Source: Clostridiales bacterium | GTDB taxonomy: Bacteria > Bacillota > Clostridia > Christensenellales > Aristaeellaceae | NCBI GenBank assembly: GCA_015056145.1 | Contig: SVGY01000003.1 | Span: 62,001-126,000, forward strand | Direction of reading: 5' to 3' | DNA length: 64,000 nucleotides | Shown here: in pieces, positions 34,507 to 46,866 of the stretch | Layout of the letters: every line of letters starts with the position of its first letter | Numbering within the stretch: position 1 is the first letter of the stretch | Notes under the pieces: model-generated | Told to the model about the DNA's origin: nothing | The model's database searches: none | What the model saw: the letters and a program-made list of their open reading frames with translations, nothing else | Translations under genes and position numbers: made by a program

Positions 34507-35286
34507 TCAGGAATCGGCAGGAAGGGAGTACAGGCGGCAGGTGTTTTCCGTGGCGAGGCGGGCGGCTTCCTCAGGAGCAAGGCCCCTGAGCTCCGCAAAT
34601 TTTGCAGCCACATGCTCCACATAGGTGGGTTCGTTGCGCCGGCCACGCATGGGAACAGGTGCAAGATAAGGGCTGTCCGTTTCCACAAGGAAACGGTCAA
34701 GGGGGACATATTTTGCTACTTCCGGCAGGCTTGCAGCGTTTTTGAAGGTGAGCGGGCCGGCAAAGCTGAGGTAGAAGCCCATGTTCAGGTACTCCCGGGC
34801 GCATTCCACACTGCCGGAATAACAGTGCAGAACCCCTGCGGGCAGGCGGTTTTTGCGGCCACGGAGCAGATCCAGCATATCGCCGTGGGCATCCCGGATA
34901 TGGAATGCCACGGGAACATTTTGCTCAAGGGCGAAATCCAGCTGGATATCCAGCACTTCTTTCTGGCGCTGGCGTGGGGAGTTTTCGTAGTAGTAGTCCA
35001 GACCGATTTCGCCCACGCCAACAAATTTGGGAGACTTGAGCAATTCTGCAAAGCGGGTCAGTTGGGATTCGTCATAGCTGTCCGCTTCCTGGGGGTGAAT
35101 GCCCACCATGCCGAAGATTTCCGGGCAGGTTTCCGTTAAAACGGCGATTTTTTCGGTGCTGGCAAGATCGCTTCCGGCGCAGATACAGCGATGAACGCCC
35201 GCATTGTGCATGCGGGCGAGGATCTCTGCCACTTCGCCGGAAAAGCGATCGTCTTCCAGATGACAGTGGGAGTCAATGAGGTTCAT
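34507..35286 (-). CDS. tatD: TatD family metal-dependent deoxyribonuclease
   Basis: A 259-residue TIM-barrel hydrolase. Metal ligands expected for TatD are visible: DSHCHL near residues 5-10, GEIGLDYY near 90, HIRDAHGD near 127-134, HCYSG near 153, and ETDSPYLAP near 201. It acts on DNA ends or as a quality-control nuclease. The start ATG overlaps the metG stop as ATGA, implying coupled translation; the upstream part of the frame lies inside metG. Confidence 0.95.
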   Translation of the reverse strand: MNLIDSHCHLEDDRFSGEVAEILARMHNAGVHRCICAGSDLASTEKIAVLTETCPEIFGMVGIHPQEADSYDESQLTRFAELLKSPKFVGVGEIGLDYYYENSPRQRQKEVLDIQLDFALEQNVPVAFHIRDAHGDMLDLLRGRKNRLPAGVLHCYSGSVECAREYLNMGFYLSFAGPLTFKNAASLPEVAKYVPLDRFLVETDSPYLAPVPMRGRRNEPTYVEHVAAKFAELRGLAPEEAARLATENTCRLYSLPADS

Positions 35287-37262
35287 CGGATGTACGCTCC
35301 ATCCTCCATGCCGGGTTCCACGGTGCAAAGCTTGAGCACTTTATCATCAGCATCGGAAGCGCAGAGGATCATTCCCTCGGACAGAATGCCACGGAGCTTG
35401 GCAGGTTTGAGGTTGCTGACCAGCACCACCTGCTTGCCAACCATTTCTTCGGGGGTGTAGAACTTGGCGATGCCGCTGACAACGCTGCGCACAGGCTCGC
35501 TATCCGTAAGCTTCACGGAGAAATGGAGAAGCTTGTCGCTGCCTTCCACCTTCTCGGCGGTGAGGATGCGAGCTACACGGAGCTGCACCTTGGCAAAATC
35601 ATCGATGGAGATGGGGCCCTGGGGCTCCTCTTCCTTTTTCTTTTCGGGTTTCTTTTCTTCCTTCTTCTTGGGGGCGGGAGCGGCCTTGGGAGGTTCGGGA
35701 ACGATGTCGGCCAGTTCCTTCTTTACATCGATGCGGGGGAACAGGGCATCGCCCTTTGCTACCTTGGTGCCGGCGGGCAGCAGACCAAAGGTGGCCGCAG
35801 ATTCCCAAGTGGTGATGGATTCATCCTTCAGACCCAGCTGCTCCCAGATACGGGCAGGAGTACGGGGCATGGTGGGGGAAATGAGGATGCCAATGATGCG
35901 GATGCACTCACAGAGCACATACATAACGGTCTTGAGGCGTTCCTTGCCATCGTCGGTCTTGATGAGCACCCAGGGGGAGTTGAGGTCGATATAGCGGTTG
36001 CTTTCGCCGATGAGGTGCCAGATATCCTGCAGGGCAAGGGAGAACTGGAGGCCGTCCATGTGCGCCTTCACCTTGCCGGAAGTTGCCTCTGCCAGCTGGA
36101 TAAGGGCGGTATCGGTCTCCTGCCATTCGCCGTGGGGCTGCACTTCGCCGTCGAAGTATTTTTCCACCATGGCTACGGTGCGGCTGACCAGGTTGCCCAG
36201 GTCGTTGGCGAGGTCGGCATTGATGCGGTTCAGCAGGGCTTCATAGCTGAACTGACCGTCGCTGCCGAAGGGCATTTCTCTCATGAGGAAGTAGCGGATG
36301 GCATCGCTGCCGTAGCGGCCGGCCAACACTACGGGGTCAACCACATTGCCCAGGGATTTGGACATCTTCTGGCCATCCAGTACCAGCCAGCCATGACCGA
36401 ATACCTGCTTGGGCAGGGGCAGATCCAGGGCCTTGAGGATGATGGGCCAGATGATGGTGTGGAAGCGGATGATCTCCTTGCCGACCAGATGAATGTCTGC
36501 GGGCCAGAACTTCTGGTAGAGAGAATCGTCTGCGCTTTCGTAGCCCAGAGCGGTGATGTAATTGGTGAGGGCATCGATCCAGACGTATACAGTGTGCTTC
36601 TCGTCAAAGTCAACGGGCACGCCCCACTTGATGGAGGTGCGGCTGACGCAGAGATCCTGCAGACCGGGCTTCAAGAAGTTATTGATCATTTCGTTCTTGC
36701 GGCTGGCGGGCTGGATGAAATCGGGATGGGACTCGATGTAATCGATGAGCCAGTCCTGATACTTGCTCAGCTTGAAGAAGTAGGCTTCCTCGCAGGTTTT
36801 TTCCACGGGGCGGCCGCAGTCGGGGCAGTTGCCGTCCTTGAGCTGGAGCTCGGTGAAGAAGCTCTCGCAGGGGGTGCAGTACCAGCCTTCGTAGCTTCCC
36901 TTATAGATATCGCCCTGTTCAAACAGGCGGCGGAAGATTTTCTGTACGCCCTTGACGTGGCGGTCGTCGCTGGTGCGGATGAAGTCGTCATAGGCAACGT
37001 CCATCAGCTGCCACAGGTCCTTGATGCCGGCCACGATCTCGTCCACATAGGCCTGAGGGGTAACGCCCTTGGCTGCGGCCTTGCGTTCGATTTTCTGACC
37101 GTGTTCGTCAGTACCGGTAAGGAAGAAGGTGTCGTAGCCTTCCAGCTTTTTGAAACGGTTCATGGTATCGGCGGCAACGCTGCAATAGGCATGGCCGATG
37201 TGCAGATTATCGCTGGGATAGTAGATGGGGGTTGAGATGTAGAAAGGTCCTTTGTTTGCCAT
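35283..37262 (-). CDS. metG: methionyl-tRNA synthetase
   Basis: A 659-residue class I synthetase. The HIGH motif is at residues 21-24 and KMSKS near 300. A zinc-knuckle with CTPC and CPDC pairs lies near 127-148. The anticodon-binding helical domain is followed by a Lys/Glu/Pro-rich linker (about 530-555) and a C-terminal tRNA-binding EMAP-like domain, as in dimeric bacterial MetRS. Expression is set by an upstream T-box leader. The ATG follows AAAGGAGAAAAGTGCA. It heads an operon with tatD and two acetyltransferase-containing genes. Confidence 0.97.
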   Translation of the reverse strand: MANKGPFYISTPIYYPSDNLHIGHAYCSVAADTMNRFKKLEGYDTFFLTGTDEHGQKIERKAAAKGVTPQAYVDEIVAGIKDLWQLMDVAYDDFIRTSDDRHVKGVQKIFRRLFEQGDIYKGSYEGWYCTPCESFFTELQLKDGNCPDCGRPVEKTCEEAYFFKLSKYQDWLIDYIESHPDFIQPASRKNEMINNFLKPGLQDLCVSRTSIKWGVPVDFDEKHTVYVWIDALTNYITALGYESADDSLYQKFWPADIHLVGKEIIRFHTIIWPIILKALDLPLPKQVFGHGWLVLDGQKMSKSLGNVVDPVVLAGRYGSDAIRYFLMREMPFGSDGQFSYEALLNRINADLANDLGNLVSRTVAMVEKYFDGEVQPHGEWQETDTALIQLAEATSGKVKAHMDGLQFSLALQDIWHLIGESNRYIDLNSPWVLIKTDDGKERLKTVMYVLCECIRIIGILISPTMPRTPARIWEQLGLKDESITTWESAATFGLLPAGTKVAKGDALFPRIDVKKELADIVPEPPKAAPAPKKKEEKKPEKKKEEEPQGPISIDDFAKVQLRVARILTAEKVEGSDKLLHFSVKLTDSEPVRSVVSGIAKFYTPEEMVGKQVVLVSNLKPAKLRGILSEGMILCASDADDKVLKLCTVEPGMEDGAYIR

Positions 37263-37304
37263 TGCACTTTTCTCCTTTACGGAATAATTTTTGTGCGCAT
37301 TTTA

Positions 37305-37550
37305 CCAACGAAAAAGCCCGCTCCCTTGGCATTGCGCTAAAGGGGCGAGCTGTTATACCCGCGGTACCACCCTAATTTATCACTTTACAGAGCCTTTACC
37401 CTGCCGGCTGTGGTAACGGTGCCTGCCGCCAAGCCCTACCTATCGGGCGAGGATGCTCCCGGGCCATGTTCCGCCTGCTTTTCGGGCTGCATTGCACCAA
37501 CCGCAGCTCTCTTTGCCGATAGGGAAGGCGTACTCTTCCGTTCATTGCAA
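37305..37550 (-). promoter_or_regulatory. T-box riboswitch leader, predicted methionine-specific
   Basis: On the minus strand the signature AGGGTGGTACCGCGG occupies 37373-37359, followed by an imperfect terminator stem (37350-37340 with 37327-37316) and TTTTT. Upstream there is a Stem-I-like region with AGTA on one side and GGAAC on the other; the codon ATG at 37467-37465 directly follows GAAC, where the specifier is expected. Uncharged tRNA(Met) binding would favour the antiterminator and switch on the metG operon. Confidence 0.93.
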
Positions 37551-37555
37551 AGCTT

Positions 37556-37583
37556 ATTATACCGGATTTTTGAGGGAAGTCAA
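37556..37583 (-). promoter_or_regulatory. promoter of the metG operon
   Basis: TTGACT (37583-37578), a 16-nt spacer and TATAAT (37561-37556) on the minus strand, immediately upstream of the T-box leader. Confidence 0.88.
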
Positions 37584-37610
37584 CAGGGAAAGTGAGAAAG
37601 GGACGAAAGC

Positions 37611-37636
37611 AAAAAGCCCTGCCGGAAGGGCAGGGC
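37611..37636 (-). terminator. terminator after the repeat lipoprotein gene
   Basis: An 8-bp GC-rich stem (37636-37629 with 37623-37616, GCCCTGCC to GGCAGGGC) is followed by TTTTT on the minus strand, 15 nt after the lipoprotein stop and just before the metG promoter. Confidence 0.88.
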
Positions 37637-37650
37637 AAGGGATGCATGTA

Positions 37651-38811
37651 TTACTGGGCGATTTTGGAATGGATGGCGCTGTATTCCCGCAACTGCTGCA
37701 CCCACGGGTCGGAATTGATGTTTTCCAGGGTATCGATCAGGATGCAATAGTCGTAGAGATAGCCGTTATGAACAAAGATGAACCGCTGTTCGCTTCCGTT
37801 TTCCGATTCGTACATGACGATATCGTGGCCTGCTTCGGCGGTGATGATTCTTTCGTTGCAGTAGGTGTCGCCTTCATCGGGAATGGCGAAGTCGGCCGTG
37901 GTCGAATCTGTAGGAGTAAAGTGAACGCCGATCATGTACTGGCCGTTTTCATCCGTTGCAACGTACAAATCGGATTCGATTCTGATAGTCCAGCCGGTGG
38001 GGAGGGGAATGATAACGTCTTTCACCTGAACATCGGTCATGAGGGCTTCGCCTTCGGTGACGGCGCACAGAGAACAGGTTTTGGGTGCGGCAAAGGTGGC
38101 ATCCGTCCAAGTGTGGCCCAGGGCCTCACCTTCGGTGACAGCACATACGGAGCAGGTCTTGGGGGTGACGCAGTCGGCATCAACAAAGGTGTGGCCCAGG
38201 GCCTCACCTTCGGTGGCAGCGCATACGGAGCAGGTCTTGGGGGTGACACAGTCGGCATCAACCCAAGTGTGGCCGAGAGCCTCGCCTTCGGTGGCAGCGC
38301 ATACGGAGCAGGTCTTGGGGGTGACGCAGTCGGCATCAACAAAGGTGTGGCCCAGAGCCTCACCTTCGGTGGCAGAGCATACGGAGCAGGTTTTGGGGGT
38401 GACGCAGTCGGCATCTGCGAAGGAGTGGCCGAGGGCCTCACCTTCGGTGGCAGCGCATACGGAGCAGGTCTTGGGGGTGACACAGTCGGCCTCTACCCAG
38501 GAGTGACCAAGGGCCTCGCCTTCGGTGACAGCGCATACGGAGCAGGTCTTGGGGGTGACGCAGTCGGCATCAACAAAGGAGTGGCCCAGAGCCTCGCCTT
38601 CGGTGGCAGCGCATACGGAGCAGGTCTTGGGGGTGACACAGTCGGCATCAACGAAGGAGTGGCCCAGAGCCTCGCCTTCGGTTTCTTCGCATTTGGTGCA
38701 GGTTTTGGGGGTGAGGCAGGTGGCTTCCGTCCATTCGTGCTTGCAGGCACAGCCGGAAAGCATAAAGACCATCAGAATAGTAATTGCCAAAATAATCCAT
38801 TGTTTCTTCAT
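37651..38811 (-). CDS. lipoprotein with nine tandem Cys/His repeats
   Basis: A 386-residue protein with a lipoprotein signal peptide whose lipobox is LSGC (Cys near residue 21). Residues 24-257 are nine copies of a 26-residue unit of the form GHSFVDADC-x5-C-x2-C, each with one His and three Cys, suggestive of a small metal-binding or disulfide-bonded module. The first and last copies have diverged and the last has lost its first cysteine. A C-terminal domain of about 128 residues has no repeats and no family I recognise. Attached to the outer face of the membrane; function unknown, possibly adhesion, metal capture or spacing. It has its own promoter and terminator. Confidence 0.85.
   Translation of the reverse strand: MKKQWIILAITILMVFMLSGCACKHEWTEATCLTPKTCTKCEETEGEALGHSFVDADCVTPKTCSVCAATEGEALGHSFVDADCVTPKTCSVCAVTEGEALGHSWVEADCVTPKTCSVCAATEGEALGHSFADADCVTPKTCSVCSATEGEALGHTFVDADCVTPKTCSVCAATEGEALGHTWVDADCVTPKTCSVCAATEGEALGHTFVDADCVTPKTCSVCAVTEGEALGHTWTDATFAAPKTCSLCAVTEGEALMTDVQVKDVIIPLPTGWTIRIESDLYVATDENGQYMIGVHFTPTDSTTADFAIPDEGDTYCNERIITAEAGHDIVMYESENGSEQRFIFVHNGYLYDYCILIDTLENINSDPWVQQLREYSAIHSKIAQ
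38041..38742 (-). repeat. nine tandem 78-bp coding repeats
   Basis: Nine 78-bp units in frame inside the lipoprotein gene. The inner seven are highly similar at DNA level, differing mainly in F/W, S/T and A/V codons, while the edge copies are more diverged. Because the unit is a multiple of three, copy number can change without a frameshift. Confidence 0.95.
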
Positions 38812-38856
38812 GTGGAGGACTCCTTTGTGTTGTAGTGCTGAGCAGGTGTTTTGTTC

Positions 38857-38885
38857 ATCATATCAGAAATTGCAGTAAATGACAA
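38857..38885 (-). promoter_or_regulatory. promoter of the repeat lipoprotein gene
   Basis: TTGTCA (38885-38880), 17-nt spacer, TATGAT (38862-38857) on the minus strand, about 45 nt before the start codon. Confidence 0.75.
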
Positions 38886-38914
38886 ATGGTTTTTGCGGAT
38901 GAAAAGTGGGAAAA

Positions 38915-39415
38915 TCAGCGAATCATCAACCCTGCCAGCCAAACCCCCGCCAGCATTCCAGCAAGGGAGCAGAAAAGGGCATATCCGGTGCGGCGGTCTT
39001 TGGCGGAGGACATGTAGACGCAGAGGGTGTAGAAAATGGTCTCGCTGGAGCCCATAACCACGGATGCTATGAGGCCTGTGCGGCTGTCCGGGCCAAACTC
39101 TGCCAGCAGCTTTTCCAGAAGGCCCAGGGATGCGGAGCCGCTGAGGGGGCGCAGCAGGACGAGCGGGGCGGTTTCTATGGGCAGGCCCAGCAAATGAATG
39201 ACGGGCGCAAGGAGCCGGAGAAGCCGTTGGGTGAGGCCGGAAGCCTCCATCAGAGAGATGGCGCAGAGCATGGCAGCAAGATTGGGCAGCACTTGCAGGG
39301 CGACGGTCAGGCCCTGTTTTGAACCCTTCAGAAAAAGGTCATAGACTGGGAGTCGCTTAAGGGCGCAGGTAAGCAGCAGGGCAATCAGCAGAAGAGGAAG
39401 GATGTAGTCGGTCAT
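38915..39415 (-). CDS. spmB: spore maturation protein B
   Basis: A 166-residue membrane protein of the nucleoside-recognition (Gate) fold, with about four helices. The LRPLSGSASLGLLEKLLAEFGPDS and GSSETIFYTLCVYM stretches are characteristic of SpmB. Together with SpmA it is needed for spore-core dehydration in Bacillus. Its start overlaps the spmA stop as ATGA. Confidence 0.95.
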   Translation of the reverse strand: MTDYILPLLLIALLLTCALKRLPVYDLFLKGSKQGLTVALQVLPNLAAMLCAISLMEASGLTQRLLRLLAPVIHLLGLPIETAPLVLLRPLSGSASLGLLEKLLAEFGPDSRTGLIASVVMGSSETIFYTLCVYMSSAKDRRTGYALFCSLAGMLAGVWLAGLMIR

Positions 39416-40017
39416 GCTGGACTCCTTTGGGGCAGGCGGCCCGGGGAATGGATAAATTTGCGGCAGAGAAGCGCCAGGATCACGCCCACCAGGGTGGAAA
39501 AGCCGGTACAGACAAGGGTGGGCCAGAGGATGGCCGCAGGAGAGGCTGAACCGGCAGCAGTGCGCAGGGTAAGCACGGTGGTGGGCAACAGCTGCAAACT
39601 GGTGGAATTGAGAATGAGCAGCATAAAAATGGCATGTCGGGAAGCGATGGTATCCTCTGCATCCATGAGGCGGACGGCCTCTATACCGGTGGGTGTGGCA
39701 GCGTTGCCCAGCCCAAGAAGATTGGCGGTAAGGTTGAGGGAGATGGCCTTGGGGATCTCAGGATCATGAAGGCCCGGCATCAAAAAGCGAAGAAGGGGCC
39801 GGAGAAGCTTCGCCATTTTTTCGTGGAGCCGAAGGGCTTTGACCAGTTCCATCATGCCCATGAAAAACAGATAGCCGCTGAGCAGGCGCAGGGTCAGCGC
39901 AACGGCAGAGGAAACGCCTTCCAGGGCAGCGGGGAACAGAAGGGCCGCACGGCCTGTAAGAAGGCCGTAAATCAGGGAAGACAGGATCATCAACAGAAAA
40001 AGCCATTGCAGAAGCAT
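39412..40017 (-). CDS. spmA: spore maturation protein A
   Basis: A 201-residue membrane protein with the SpmA signatures MGMMELVKALRLHEKMAKLLRPLLRFLMP, split by a short loop, and NLTANLLGLGNAATPTGI. The ATG lies only 7 nt after GGGGG, which is the 3' arm of a strong hairpin that follows ligA, so the ribosome site is hidden whenever that hairpin forms (see the terminator entry). It is coupled to spmB. Confidence 0.95.
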   Translation of the reverse strand: MLLQWLFLLMILSSLIYGLLTGRAALLFPAALEGVSSAVALTLRLLSGYLFFMGMMELVKALRLHEKMAKLLRPLLRFLMPGLHDPEIPKAISLNLTANLLGLGNAATPTGIEAVRLMDAEDTIASRHAIFMLLILNSTSLQLLPTTVLTLRTAAGSASPAAILWPTLVCTGFSTLVGVILALLCRKFIHSPGRLPQRSPA

Positions 40018-40063
40018 AAAAAAACCCCCTTTTCACAAGGCGGTAAAGCCTATGAAAAGGGGG
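40018..40063 (-). terminator. hairpin with U tract between ligA and spmA
   Basis: On the minus strand an 11-bp stem (40063-40053 with 40035-40025) is followed by seven T residues (40024-40018) that run directly into the spmA ATG. It has the form of a terminator for ligA, while its 3' arm AAAAGGGGG is also the only ribosome site of spmA. Confidence 0.85.
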
Positions 40064-40069
40064 GAGCAA

Positions 40070-44330
<4,261 letters not shown>

Positions 44331-44510
44331 CGTTTTTTTCCTCAGTTCGCTTCTGTTGTGGTAATCCGTCAGGGCATGCCGTGACCGGAGGGTGATGAAG
44401 GAGAAACGGGCCGCACCTGCCATAATGGGTACGGAGAACCTGCAGGCTACCAGCGGATGCTTGTGCCATAAGGGTTTTTCCGTATAAGGTGCAACTGTTT
44501 GCCTATGATA

Positions 44511-44519
44511 AGTATACCA
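44511..44519 (-). promoter_or_regulatory. extended -10 promoter of pcrA
   Basis: TGG-TATACT on the minus strand (44519-44511) without a clear -35 box. The rest of the 313-nt gap between spoIIP and pcrA (44331-44643) holds an approximately 180-nt untranslated pcrA leader and an AT-rich stretch after spoIIP, in which TACTGT and ACAGTA could form a weak hairpin; I see no gene there. Confidence 0.55.
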
Positions 44520-44643
44520 CAAATTCAGGAAGAAAAAAAGCCGGGTTTTGAGAAAAGAAGGGGGATTTTTACTGTAAAAAAACCACAGAAAAACAGTAGA
44601 TGCTCCAAAAAGAGACAATGTACGGAGAAACCGTGCCGCTGCT

Positions 44644-45741
44644 TCATTCACGCCGGTTACGTTTGCCTATGAGGCCTCCTGTCATTTCGCTGAAGGAGCG
44701 TTTCCATTTTTCGCTGCCGCCCTTAAGGCTGCCGGTGGAAAGAATGCCGAAGAGGAAGATGCCCAGAACCAGCGCACCCACAATCCACCATACAGCTCCG
44801 GAGCCTTCGTTGCTTTCGGCTGCGGGTTTTTCCCCGGCAGAGGAGGAACCCCGCACATCGCTGGCACCTGCGGAGCCGGTGATGCCGCCGAACAGGGCAC
44901 GGAAGGCTACGTCTGCCATGGGGCCGGTGGAGTTCATAACCCGTTCCTTGCTGAGGGTGTGGGTGCCGAATTCCAGCAGAATGCACCTGGGGGCAAGATC
45001 CTGATTATAGGTGCCTTTGCCCATGTAGATATCCTTGATGAGTCCGGGGTAAAGCTTATCGCCCACTGCCTTGATATGCTTTGCAAAGTCCAGGTTGGCC
45101 TCTTTGTTCTGGTTGCTTTTTCCCACCAACAGGCGGACTTTGCTCATCTTTTTACCGCCGATGGTAACGGCGTATTCGTCCGGGTCGGGGATACCGTCCC
45201 GGTGCAGGTCGAAAACGGCTCGGGGCTGCTGCTTGAGCAATTCTACGGCGGTGGAACGGCTGCGGCGGTATGCGCCCGAATCGTGGGGCAGGTGGGTCTG
45301 ATCCGATACCACAACCGTTGCGCCGCAGTCTTCCAGACGGGCGGCAAATTCGTCGGCAATATCGTAGATTCCTCCACGTTCTTCATCGCTTTGCTTGCCG
45401 TCGCCCTCGATATAGCTTTCATCGCTATGGGTGCAGTAAATGGCGATGAGATGTTTGCTGGCACTGACAGGCGTGGCATTATCCACCACCTCCAGCCAGC
45501 TTACATCGGGCAATTCCACCTGGCCGATGTGCTCCACGGCGGCGGTATGGTCGTCGTGGTTGACGGTTTTGACCCGATAGTGCTGGTTGTCAGAGGAGAT
45601 ATACTCGTCGCCGGGTTCGCACTCCCCGGCGTAAAAGGTGAGCGGGTCACCGTTGGGGTCAAGGAGGGTGTATACATCCTCCGCCATGGCTGCGGCGGGA
45701 AGGGTCAGCATCAGAAGGAGAAACAACAGGAGCCTCTTCAT
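44644..45741 (-). CDS. spoIIP: stage II sporulation protein P
   Basis: A 365-residue peptidoglycan hydrolase. An N-terminal signal peptide (residues 1-20) is followed by the SpoIIP catalytic domain with YCTHSDESY near 102-110, the GAYRRSRS stretch, FDLHRDG near 178-184 and a C-terminal LEFGTHT near 258; the histidines are the expected zinc or catalytic residues. A membrane helix near residues 315-335 and a basic tail follow, so the protein appears anchored at its C terminus. SpoIIP, with SpoIID and SpoIIM, thins septal peptidoglycan and drives engulfment. Its start overlaps the DUF1614 stop as ATGA. Confidence 0.93.
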   Translation of the reverse strand: MKRLLLFLLLMLTLPAAAMAEDVYTLLDPNGDPLTFYAGECEPGDEYISSDNQHYRVKTVNHDDHTAAVEHIGQVELPDVSWLEVVDNATPVSASKHLIAIYCTHSDESYIEGDGKQSDEERGGIYDIADEFAARLEDCGATVVVSDQTHLPHDSGAYRRSRSTAVELLKQQPRAVFDLHRDGIPDPDEYAVTIGGKKMSKVRLLVGKSNQNKEANLDFAKHIKAVGDKLYPGLIKDIYMGKGTYNQDLAPRCILLEFGTHTLSKERVMNSTGPMADVAFRALFGGITGSAGASDVRGSSSAGEKPAAESNEGSGAVWWIVGALVLGIFLFGILSTGSLKGGSEKWKRSFSEMTGGLIGKRNRRE

Positions 45742-46400
45742 TTGGTTTTTCCTCCGTTCCTTACAGGATTGTGAATGGGGGAGCTTTCCGGAGGTTTTTT
45801 TCCTCTGGCGAGGCGTTCCGTCGCTTCGCCGATGAGCTCGGCCAGAAGGACGCCGATAAGACCGCTGATGATGGCTGCATCAAACACGCCTGCGCCGCCA
45901 AGGATAAAGGGTTGATCGATGCCCTTTGCGACATTCACCACGGCTACCGCCACATCCGCAAGAAGCACGCCCAGCACGCCGCAGATGAAGGCTCCCCGAC
46001 GGGAACGGCCCAGCGCATAGGCCAGAAGACCGGCCACGATACCGTTGATGTACATGGGGTCGATAATGATTTTTTCCGGCTCATCGGGCAGAAAATAAGC
46101 CGTGAGCACATAAACAACGCCAGCCGTGAGGGCGGCGCCCACCAGTGCACGGATGCGCTCCTTCCATGTGCCGGCACGGATCAGCAGAAAAATACAGATC
46201 CCCGCCGGGATGACGGCACCGCCAAGGCTCAGCCGCACCGGGCCAAGAGGAATCGTTGGCAGAAGGGTGCCAAAGAACATGGCGGCAATGAGAACGAGGG
46301 CGGCACGGTCAGAAAGGTGCAATTTATCCAGCACCCGCTGAGCAACACCGAAAAACACCAATACCGCAACTGCGGTAAGCAGAACCATTCCTATGGACAT
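45738..46400 (-). CDS. DUF1614 family membrane protein
   Basis: A 220-residue protein with about six hydrophobic segments, matching the DUF1614 pattern with DPMYINGIVAGLLAYALGRSRRGAFICGVLGVLLADV and GGAGVFDAAIISGLIGVLLAE, each shown here only as a landmark near residues 114-150 and 170-190. No function is established. The four-base overlap with spoIIP suggests coupled expression and a possible role in sporulation. Confidence 0.8.
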   Translation of the reverse strand: MSIGMVLLTAVAVLVFFGVAQRVLDKLHLSDRAALVLIAAMFFGTLLPTIPLGPVRLSLGGAVIPAGICIFLLIRAGTWKERIRALVGAALTAGVVYVLTAYFLPDEPEKIIIDPMYINGIVAGLLAYALGRSRRGAFICGVLGVLLADVAVAVVNVAKGIDQPFILGGAGVFDAAIISGLIGVLLAELIGEATERLARGKKPPESSPIHNPVRNGGKTK

Positions 46401-46467
46401 GGGAATTCATCCTTTCTGTGGCAGGAATGGAAACAGTTTTTCCAAAAAAAGCAGGAAACATGCATCG

Positions 46468-46496
46468 TTGACTGGCGGAAAGGAACGTGATATCAT
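46468..46496 (+). promoter_or_regulatory. promoter of the Dabb-domain gene
   Basis: TTGACT (46468-46473), 17-nt spacer, TATCAT (46491-46496), 23 nt before the start codon. Confidence 0.75.
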
Positions 46497-46519
46497 CAGA
46501 AAAAACAAAGGGGCGTGGA

Positions 46520-46798
46520 ATGATGCGGCATCACATTTTGGTGAAGTGGAAGGAAGGATATAAGGCAGACCATGCGGAAATCCGCAGATTGTTTGAGGAA
46601 ACGCTGGATATTCCCGGCGTCAGCAGCGTTTCGGTGCACCCGAATGTGGTGGACAGGGCAAACCGGTATGATCTTTTGATCTTGATCTGCATGGAAAAGG
46701 AAGCGCTGGACAAGTATGATGGCTGCGGGGCACACCATCGCTGGAAGGACAACTACAGCCAGTTTATTGAGAAAAAAGCCATTTTTGACTGTGAATAA
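46520..46798 (+). CDS. Dabb-family (stress-responsive A/B barrel) protein
   Basis: A 92-residue protein with the ferredoxin-like dimeric A/B-barrel pattern: starting strand MRHHILVKWK, a helix, the VSVHPNVVDRANRYDLLILI strand pair and the conserved C-terminal HHRWKDNY stretch of Dabb proteins. The exact function is unknown; related proteins are stress-induced or bind small ligands. The ATG at 46520 lies after AAAGGGGCGTGGA. A strong terminator follows. Confidence 0.85.
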   Translation: MMRHHILVKWKEGYKADHAEIRRLFEETLDIPGVSSVSVHPNVVDRANRYDLLILICMEKEALDKYDGCGAHHRWKDNYSQFIEKKAIFDCE

Positions 46799-46811
46799 GG
46801 AAAGACGAATG

Positions 46812-46847
46812 GACCCCCGGCATCTGAATGTGCCGGGGGTCGCTTTT
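46812..46847 (+). terminator. terminator after the Dabb gene
   Basis: An 11-bp perfect GC-rich stem (46812-46822 with 46831-46841) with GCTTTTT after it. It lies between this gene and convergent rsgA; the opposite side lacks a good U tract. Confidence 0.92.
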
Positions 46848-46866
46848 TGGGTGAACGAGAAGCGGA

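Noticed and set aside
38041-38742. Regular repeats that might suggest a CRISPR array
   Set aside because: Units are contiguous with no unique spacers, lie in frame within a lipoprotein gene, and there are no cas genes.
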